A DNA stretch of 64,000 bases from Siphonodentalium dalli (lineage: Eukaryota > Mollusca > Scaphopoda > Gadilida > Siphonodentaliidae): the NCBI GenBank assembly GCA_032622095.1, contig CP136062.1, positions 228,858,578 through 228,922,577 of the forward strand. The letters are read 5' to 3'. The notes under the pieces were generated by a model. It was not told where the DNA came from. It saw only the letters and a program-made list of their open reading frames with translations, and searched no databases. A program made the translations under genes and the position numbers. Of the stretch, positions 56,590 through 64,000 are shown in pieces (position 1 is the stretch's first letter; each line of letters begins with the position of its first letter).

Positions 56590-57795
56590 TATTCCTTATT
56601 TGCGCTTAAGCTTAAATCACTTACGCGTAAATGCAAATTATTTTGCTCAAATGCAAATCATTTACGCTTAAGCACGAAAAGATCATAATTTTCATATTTA
56701 TGCTTAAGTGCAAATAAGAAGTAAATATTAAAACCATTTCCCATATTGTATGGGAGTTCAAATTCACATTTAATAGCCAATTACGCTTAAGTGTAATGCA
56801 TTAAGACGTTACGCATGAGCGTAATTCAGATTTCCATTATGTTTTTCAAAGCATCATCTATTAAACTTAAGCGTAAAGCCATTACGCTTAAGTTTAATGT
56901 CGTTATGCTTAAGCGTAATGTCAATACGCTTAAGCGTAATTCATATTCCATATGTGAAAACTCCCCTGAATCTGAAATGGATGCAGCGAATTCCTGATGC
57001 TAGTAACTTTTGACAAATATCGAGCTTAGATTATATCATTATATGTAAGGTAATAAGGCTATAAAAATATGTTATGCTTAAGCGTAATGGCAGTGCGCTT
57101 AAGTGTATTTTTCAATTTTCAGTGCTTTATGACTAATTGGATTCTCTCAATATTAAATCTATTTTGAACCCTTAAGCATAAGTAGCTATTAAATATGAAT
57201 TTGGCCTCCCATACCAATATGGGTGAACCACAAATCAATCTTTATTTAGACCGATCTGTCTAAATGTGTTGGGCAATCAGTCTAAACAGATTGAATGTTG
57301 ACAATAGATAAGACATAAAATTTTCATTAAAAAAAATCTTAAAGTTGAAAAAGACATTTGGCAGTTTATTTGATAAAAAGTTGTCATTCCGTTTGAAAAT
57401 TATCATGATTCATGGGAATTTATCAGGTCTAGGTGAATAGGTGTATGGGAGGCCATGCGCAAATTACTTAAACTTTAGAATAAAAAAATTATGGATCATA
57501 TTTATGCTCAAGCGCAAATAAGGTACAAATGTTAAAATCGCATCCCATATTGGTGAACCATCGAATGTTCTTTATTTGACCGATCGGTCTGAAACGTCTA
57601 GACCAATTGGTCTAAAGTTTTCCTGTCAGTACCTTCTCTGACACCGGTCTAACTAAATTGTAAGAGAAGGAAAGCATTTTCACATTTATTCATTATTTGC
57701 GCGAAAGTGCAAATTATTTACTCTTAAGCACAAATTATTTACGCTTAAGCGCAAATTATTTACAAATGAGCACAAATCGTTATCATTTATTCTTA
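56590..57795. repeat. Cluster of 14 CTTAAG-centred dyads
   Basis: CTTAAG occurs 14 times in about 1.2 kb, mostly extended to TTACGCTTAAGCGTAAT-like palindromes; ATACGCTTAAGCGTAAT at 56,924 is the most complete. Spacing is irregular, so this is not a simple tandem array. GACC/GGTC palindromes occur in the same stretch: GACCGATCGGTC near 57,574 and AGACCAATTGGTCT near 57,600. Confidence 0.85.
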
Positions 57796-58070
57796 AGCAC
57801 AAAATTGACAAATGGATCACCCAGACCTGTTTGAATTTTATAATATTTCATTAATTAATCATATAATCAAAATGAAGATAATTATGTCACAACATAGACA
57901 TAAAAATTTGATAGGCTTACTAAGGCTAATGGGTTACCTTTTCCACCCGCACCCACTGAATAATTATTGTTTTAAATATAAAAACTTAATGCTAACAACA
58001 GTTGTTCTGAAGCTTAAATCTTATCCTCAATACATGTGGTTTAGTTTAAGCATTAGTCAGCCTGATAGTT
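57796..58070. other. Non-coding spacer
   Basis: AT-rich; no feature supported. Confidence 0.35.
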
Positions 58071-58536
58071 CGTAACCGCCCAGCCATGGACGTAACCGCC
58101 CAGCCCGGAGGTTCGTAACCGCCCAGCTGGGCGGTTCAGTGGGAGTTAGAAAATCGTTTAAAGATTGGTTCTAAATGACCCAAACGAACAAAATCTAAGC
58201 GTTTACAAACAATATGTGGTTATTTGTTATTTTTGAACACACGGATGCACTATAGCTGCTGTGAAAACGAAGAAATCGTTAAAAAACGTTGATCATAATA
58301 TTTCGTGAGCGCGATTCAACAAACACTCATCAAAATAATCTAAATACTCGTTTCAAATGATTTAAATTTTAATAACACGTTGATGTGTGCAACAAAATAT
58401 GATCATGTGTTATGTTTGTATTCTAGAGCGCATCAGAATTGGTGTAAAAAATCTAGAAATTTGCAAAAATCTGCGAAGACAATATTTATCGAAAGTGCCC
58501 AGCTGGGCGGTTCCACGTTATTCGATAAATATTGTC
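58071..58536. repeat. CCCAGCTGGG palindromes with a nested inverted repeat
   Basis: CGTAACCGCCCAGC occurs three times at 58,071, 58,091 and 58,114, the last extended to the perfect 20-bp palindrome AACCGCCCAGCTGGGCGGTT. GCCCAGCTGGGCGGTTC recurs at 58,497, inside a 16-bp perfect inverted repeat (GACAATATTTATCGAA at 58,478 and its complement ending at 58,536). Confidence 0.8.
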
Positions 58537-59567
58537 TCAAAACTCGTTTTAAAAGATGTTCTTATAAAAACCCTTTAATGTGAATACCTCCTAACACAGG
58601 GGCCGGAATACGGCGTACCTCATAACAGGGCATGGAATACGGCGTACGAAAAAGGGGGTGGGGGCCTCAATAATGTCTACCAGATTGTGTACTTCTAAGT
58701 GTCATGGTATGGAATAAGACTAAATAAAATAATACCTGTGAAGGGTAACTGGAGATTAAAAAAACAGGGGCAATTGGGGGGGGGGTGAATAATCACTGCA
58801 TTTTGCAATTTAATTCTCAGAATACTGATGACACTATATAAACCATAGCCATGATAGCCTTATAAATGGCCTGGTAAATATCCAATAACCTGATGTGCTT
58901 TTAAAGACAAATTAAAGTGATGTGAAACAATCCAGTGAGGTGTTCCCGGACCTGCTGATGGAATAATAAACAATCATGCCAAAATAATTTATCCAAATAG
59001 TCAGAAAACAACAATTAAAGTCAGTGACTAGTATAATAGTAGTGGGACAATCATTTCAGTAATGTTTATACTCAATAAGGTGCCCTGAATAAAGTAGTAA
59101 ATGTTTACATTTGTGCGTGGTTCAACCGTTGTATTCTCTGAAATGCTACAGTGGATATGGTTGGAATTTTAGTTCTTAATCTCAGGTTTTTGCTACATAA
59201 TTCCACTGGGGATAGTGTTTGGATACTAACTGATTGTTTATATGCACCCATATATGCCTGTTTAAAAAAGGGGATGTATTATGCTGCATGTCTGTCTGTT
59301 AGTTCGCTTTTGGATTCCAGATGTCAGATGATAACTTTAGATAGTCTCAACTGAGTTGAATGAAATTTGAAATGTGTGTGTTTTAATGTACAAAATACAG
59401 GTCAAGTTTGAGTTTTGGTTCAGCACGTCAATTTCACCAGAGTTAAAGGCATTTTGTTGGAATTGCCATGGGCATATTTTGCCATGTCCTAACAATGCTT
59501 TTAATATTCAATGAAATAAGTCTGCAATATATGTCTTTAAATCTGACTTTTCCTAAACATAGTATTT
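58537..59567. other. Non-coding DNA
   Basis: GGAATACGGCGTAC occurs twice near 58,605-58,650, echoing GGGATACGGCGTGG at 61,997 and the hairpin arm at 48,717. No coding feature. Confidence 0.35.
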
Positions 59568-59799
59568 TATGCATTTCTTTTCAGAGTATGTTCGTTCACT
59601 GGCATTGGAAACTTTAGTACCAGAATGTGCACAGCATACAGAGGAGGCATGTGTGTTATCTGTGCAGATACAATATGTTATTCGTCAACTTTTCATTCAT
59701 AAATATTGCACCACAATATACAAGTGTGGTGCAGCCTGTGGGAAGTTAGTAACATGCTATGCTGTCAAGTGCTGCTATATTCATCAGATGCGAATATAA
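59568..59799 (+). CDS. Weak host exon candidate
   Basis: A strong acceptor-like ATGCATTTCTTTTCAG ending at 59,584 precedes a frame that stays open to TAA at 59,797-59,799. The translation starts EYVRSLALETLVPECAQHTEE and becomes Cys/Ile-rich. It could be a terminal exon, but no homology is recognised and no upstream exon was found. Confidence 0.25.
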
Positions 59800-60960
59800 A
59801 GGAGTTTGCTGATCTTTAAATTTCTACTGCATGACAGGTGTAAAAACAGATGAGCTGTCATTCTTGGGAATGTTCAATATAAGAAGGGTGTGATGAACTA
59901 TATATTAAGTGTTAATTCATTGCAATTGTTGCAATGGTGAGGTGTGCACATACATCAGGAGTATACACTGCTGTGGAAGAATGGCTAGGATGACAATTAT
60001 TCCTGCTGGATATGTTTGAATTAAAGTTTAATTTTCAAAATCTCACTGTGTCTTCATTGATGTTTATCTTAAAACTTCATTCAACATTGATGCAACCAAT
60101 CATGTCATTTGGACAATTTACTTCATCTTCGACTATTAATTTTGGTTGCTTATGATATGATTCATGAATGGGGTGGCCCTCACATGTGCAGGCAAATTAC
60201 ATGCCTCAATTTAAGGTTACTGGCAGCACTTAAATGGTAGAATAGTCCTCAGAGGTTTGTGATTTCAGGAAATTTTACATGTAATTTGCCACATCTTGCA
60301 GCATCTTGTGGAATTTAGTTCTATGCCAGCATGCACACTTGAAAAATTAATCACAAAATTATGTGAGAAACACTTGACTGTTTGCGTACCAACTGTTTCT
60401 ATCATAATAATTTCAGGACTGTGTAAACAGTAAATAAGTGATAACCGTAAACAAAAAAATTACATGGTCACCGTTTATTTTCTGTTTACTTGGCAACCAA
60501 CAGTATTATGGTAGAAGCCATCAAAAATAATGGGTTTTCGTATAATTTAAGATTTGACCAATTGGCAAAAAGAACCGATATACATGTACATGTACATGTA
60601 TGTTTGTGGGAGGGTATGAAAGGCATAATATAGAAATTTGATAGCCTGTAGCATGCAAGTGATCAGCTGAATTTTTGTACTGGAAATGGAATCTGGTGGC
60701 ATCTGTTTCAGACTGTCTAAAGCCTTTTTATAATTAGCCCTTTAATATATCAATGGATTGGTAATTATAATAAAAATCAATTTATGACTTGGGTCATAAC
60801 TTAGTTTTCATTATAATTTTACATTTCGAACTTGGAAAACCAAATTCATTCATGTGTTGCATATATTTTGTTGAGTATGGATATGGTACAATAAATGGGT
60901 GGATTTAGTGTACAGTACCCTTAAAGGTTGCATAAGTATGTTGTATGGCACATTTATCAA
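59800..60960. other. Non-coding DNA
   Basis: AT-rich; ACATGTACATGTACATGTA palindromic run near 60,582-60,600. No gene. Confidence 0.35.
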
Positions 60961-60969
60961 TAAATTGTG

Positions 60970-61780
60970 CAAAAAAGGAACCAGTTTGGGTTTCGATCAA
61001 AACCAGTTGGCGCTTGGTATTTGGTTTTGATCAAAACCTAATTTGGTTACATATATGGGACAAAAGTTCAATACCAATTTGGATTTTGAATGAAACCAAT
61101 TGCTCAATACCATTTGGTTTTGATCAAAACCAAAATTGGTTTCATATATTGATCAAGTGCTCAATACCATTTGGTTTTAATCAAAACCAAAATGGGTTTC
61201 ATATATTGATCAAGTGCTCAATACCATTTGGTTTTGATCAAAACCAAAATTGGTTTCATATATTGATCAAGTGCTCAATACCATTTGGTTTTGATCAAAA
61301 CCAAAATTGGTTTCATATATTGATCAAGTGCTCAATACCATTTGGTTTTGATCAAAACCAAAATTGGTTTCATATATTGATCAATTGCTCAATACCATTT
61401 GGTTTTGATCAAAACCAAAATTGGTTTCATATATTGATCAAGTGCTCAATACCATTTGGTTTTGATCAAAACCAAAATTGGTTTCATATATTGATCAATT
61501 GCTCAATACCATTTGGTTTTGATCAAAACCAAAATTGGTTTCATATATTGATCAAGTGCTCAATACCATTTGGTTTTGATCAAAACCAAAATTGGTACTG
61601 TGGTATATGGTATTGATCAAAACCAATTGGTTACATATATGGGACAACAGTTCAAAACCAATTTTGGTTTTTATCAAAACCAGTTGACGCTTGGTATTTG
61701 GTTTTGATCAATACCTAATTTGGTTACATATATGGGACAAAGTTCAAAACCAAATTTGGTATTTTAAAAAACCAAAACGT
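60970..61780. repeat. 57-bp array of TGATCA-centred palindromes
   Basis: Nine near-identical 57-bp units (about 61,095-61,610) each carry TTTGGTTTTGATCAAAACC(AAA) and ATTGATCAA, placing TGATCA every 28 and 29 bp alternately. Flanks on both sides share a longer degenerate form (CAGTTG(G/A)CGCTTGGTATTTGG). Because 57 is divisible by three, a 223-codon frame runs through it; the repeated peptide is considered a by-product. Confidence 0.9.
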
Positions 61781-61786
61781 TTAAGA

Positions 61787-61950
61787 GTGCATACGAGATT
61801 GTTATGACCTTGTAAAATCTGTCTTCTCTATATAGCAACGACAATTTTTGCGGGTTAATATCACTTTTACACTGGGCATACGAGATTGTTATGACCCGTG
61901 TAAAATATGTCTTCTCTATATAGCGACGACAATTTTTGCGGGGTAATACG
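61787..61950. repeat. Two stray monomers of the 88-bp satellite
   Basis: Same strand and phase as the main array, six kb away. The first unit has ACCTTG plus GCAACGAC/GGGTTAAT and the second is CACT/ACCCGTG type, the same order as the diagnostic pair in the main array. Confidence 0.9.
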
Positions 61951-62093
61951 AAATAAGTGTTTCCTGTTTAGTTAACATATATCGAACAAGAACACCGGGA
62001 TACGGCGTGGTATGGCCCTAGAAGACCAATGGTGCCTAAGAAGGCTTACAATTCTACAGAGGGGATAAATAGAGTTATCTGTCTTGTATTTGA

Positions 62094-62913
62094 TCTATTA
62101 TATATTTTGAGAACTCCGTATATATATGTGTGTGTTTTCGTCCTTTATCGAAAACGGCTGGTCGGATTGAGCTCAAACTTCCTATCTAAGGGTAAAATCC
62201 CACGGGACGCGTCGTTGTCGCATTTTCGAGAAGCTCAGATAACTCATTCTCCACTCTCAATCATCAAAATCACCGTCCTCGGCACTTCAGGGGTTAAGGC
62301 AGTCACGATCTTTATATTGACCATATTAGGAGTTGTTAACCGAGTAACGCTCTTTATTGTCATCGGCGTTGCTAAACGCTCACCTGTGCCTACGAAACTA
62401 CGAATGCAAAACGCGAAATGCATTTATCTTGATTAAAAAGGCATAATTAACTCATTGGAAAACAAAAAATGCGTGTTGTGTGATTCTTATGTCTGTCGTT
62501 CCTAGGAACGGGGGAAATTTTCATCAGGCCAGTTTTTCCGCCCGATGTACCTTAAATCATACCTCTTTTAGGGGCGGGTATCATAATTTCTCTGGATTAA
62601 AAAGGCAGAATTAACTCATTGAAAAACAAAAAATGCGTGTTGTGTGATTCTTATGTCTGTCGTTCCTAGGAAGGGGGGGGGGGGGGGATTTCATCGGGTC
62701 AGTTTTTCCGCCAGAAAAATGCAGAATTAACTCATTGAAAGAAAAAAATTAAAAAGGCAGAATTAACTCATTGAAACAAAAAATTAAATTAAAAAATTAA
62801 TTAAAAAAATTAATTTAAAAATTAATTTTTAATTTTTTTAATTTAAAAAAAAAAATAATTTAAAAAATGTCATGTTTCTGACCAACCACGCCAGTGGCGG
62901 GCTAACCTACTAG
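62094..62913 (+). mobile_element. Helitron-like element with 160-bp core repeats
   Basis: Begins TCTATTATATATTTTGAGAA and ends with a CGCCAGTGGCG hairpin and CTAG (62,910-62,913). Two ~160-bp core repeats start near 62,433 and 62,593 (GATTAAAAAGGCA(T/G)AATTAA). Core repeats of about this length are known from oyster pearl elements. An AT-rich tract near 62,770-62,870 may be a decayed third repeat. Confidence 0.65.
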
Positions 62914-63055
62914 TCTATATATATATTTTGAGACTTCCGTATATATATATATATGTGTGTGTGTGTGTGGGGGGGTACTTCATAGAATCGAAAACGGATC
63001 GAGGTAAAATTTCGTATATAAGGGTAAAAAGCCACGGGGATCCATATTCACTTCA
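62914..63055 (+). mobile_element. 5' end of another Helitron-like element
   Basis: TCTATATATATATTTTGAGAC directly follows the preceding CTAG and is followed by (TG)n and ATCGAAAACGG. Homology is lost where retrotransposon sequence begins near 63,056. Confidence 0.6.
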
Positions 63056-63930
63056 AACTGCTAAATTGCGCTTACAGCGTAGAAAAGCGCGACTCGCACG
63101 ATCAGAGCCGTTACAAATCCCTGACTCGTCCACGGACGAGGGATCGAAGCCGAAAGACAAAGCATTGTCCTCGATAGTAGCAGTAATGTAAATAATAAGA
63201 AAGCACCCGAACTATTGACCTGGAATTCATTACAGAATGAATGAGACCCCGCGTTTAACTGTCTTATTGATGAGTCTAACCTGGCTTCATAAATGTTGAA
63301 AATAGTTAGCCCAATGCCCCAGACCGAATCCCGAATAGATAGTCATGTCCGGAACGATTACAGATCGCACGTCCCCAGGGAACCCGGCACTTGCGCGTAT
63401 CAATCTAATAAATAAACTTTAAACTTTACAATTGCGCGCCGAGAGATAACGAGCACCGCGCCAACGTGCATATCGCCACCATTAGGGTTACTACGTTTAA
63501 GCGCATCCCGCACAAATCAAATGCGATCGAAAATATTCACACGACTGACTGAGTGAACGAAAAATTATTACCCCGATGAATGGTAGAGATGGCCATGGTG
63601 GTATTTTGCCATGGTAACAACTACAATAGTAATTTTCATTATCTTGACCCACCGATTTTGGTGGAAAATTGGTTAAACGACATTTACAAAGGTTAGCCAT
63701 TATGAATAATAAGCATTTAGACCAGCGACCTGAGGATATCCCGAATGCCGTGTTCAAAGGACCCATCGACGAATCAGTGGAGACGGATGGACCAAAGTCG
63801 TCCGCGCCATTGCCGGACAACACTCAGGAACGCCTATATCCATTTATAGCCGCCAAAGGCTCACCACATCTGTGGCGGATTTGGATTAGTATTAATTTTG
63901 TATCATATATTAATGTATCCCGCATCTCCC
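63056..63930 (+). mobile_element. Damaged partial copy of the Gypsy element 3' region
   Basis: Plus-strand homology to the minus-strand region 10,400-9,280. It begins within the pol C-terminal tail (RLARSEPLQ at about 63,085). A deletion of about 200 bp follows, then the last codons of pol (AVM, stop near 63,189), the pol-ORF3 spacer and ORF3. No LTR is included inside the window. Confidence 0.85.
63580..63863 (+). pseudogene. ORF3 copy, frameshifted
   Basis: Homologue of the small membrane ORF at 9,350-9,640. ATG at 63,580 is kept. A one-base loss near 63,620 shifts the frame inside the hydrophobic segment, and the original stop has become TCA at 63,861. The C-terminal half (QRPEDIPNAVFKGPIDE) is intact in its own frame. 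Confidence 0.75.
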
Positions 63931-64000
63931 TCGTATTGATGGTTGCACTGATATTAGAATCATTTGCTTGTGTATAGACGTTTATGCATTTCCTATATTT

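Noticed and set aside
60945-61616. 223-codon frame with nine 19-residue repeats
   Set aside because: The 57-bp unit is divisible by three, so a frame stays open automatically; conservation is at DNA level, centred on palindromes, not on codon-third-position patterns.

Overview
The window looks like nuclear DNA of an AT-rich invertebrate animal, most likely a lophotrochozoan such as a mollusc. The evidence is indirect: no dense gene content, intron-style exon fragments, Jockey/CR1-type LINEs, a Ty3/Gypsy LTR retrotransposon, a tRNA-like SINE with an (AATC)n tail, TA- and TTAA-flanked MITEs, and Helitron-like elements with internal tandem cores resembling oyster 'pearl' elements. No bacterial operon, CRISPR array or standalone RNA gene is visible. 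No complete host gene is recognised; there are two weak host exon candidates (6,345-6,555 and 59,568-59,799) and one decayed P/Y/Q-rich frame (3,444-3,800).

Layout. 1-7.4 kb: AT-rich DNA with local duplications (a 277-bp duplication, a 585-bp near-triplication), a SINE and a signal-anchor exon candidate. 7,471-16,235: a complete, young Ty3/Gypsy element on the minus strand, with 772-bp LTRs differing at two positions and a GTGT target duplication. Gag and pol are linked by a classical -1 frameshift signal. Downstream of pol are two small accessory frames: ORF3, a small membrane protein, and ORF4, an acidic frame without Met that follows a splice-acceptor-like site. Pol carries a one-base frame break at 11,600. 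16.2-24.3 kb: a long fold-back hairpin, two head-to-tail arrays of Helitron-like elements and LINE endonuclease debris. 24.3-34.6 kb: a degenerate ~43-bp minisatellite interrupted by a 5'-truncated LINE, a 1.4-1.8 kb duplicated segment, and a repeat plus LINE pair in inverted orientation 10 kb apart. 34.6-38.5 kb: a cluster of perfect or near-perfect hairpins and a 731-bp TA-flanked MITE. 40.7-48.2 kb: a five-copy 208-bp tandem array, two more LINE fragments and a 469-bp TTAA-flanked fold-back MITE.

48.7-62 kb is the most unusual part. A fold-back hairpin precedes about 77 copies of an 88/87-bp satellite with higher-order structure. Next comes a 5-kb stretch rich in short perfect palindromes: 14 CTTAAG-centred dyads, GACC/GGTC dyads and CAGCTG-centred dyads. 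After that is a 57-bp array with a TGATCA palindrome every 28-29 bp, and then two stray 88-bp satellite monomers. At 62.1-64 kb, Helitron-like ends abut a damaged, opposite-strand copy of the 3' region of the same Gypsy element, which independently shows that the small membrane ORF belongs to that family.

Three observations stand out. First, three unrelated-sequence long hairpins (18.4, 36.5 and 48.8 kb) share tandem G-A mismatches 2-5 bp from a 3-4 nt apex loop. Second, different palindrome families are packed between two copies of the same satellite. Third, the Gypsy element has an intact frameshift module and an undescribed-looking accessory region.
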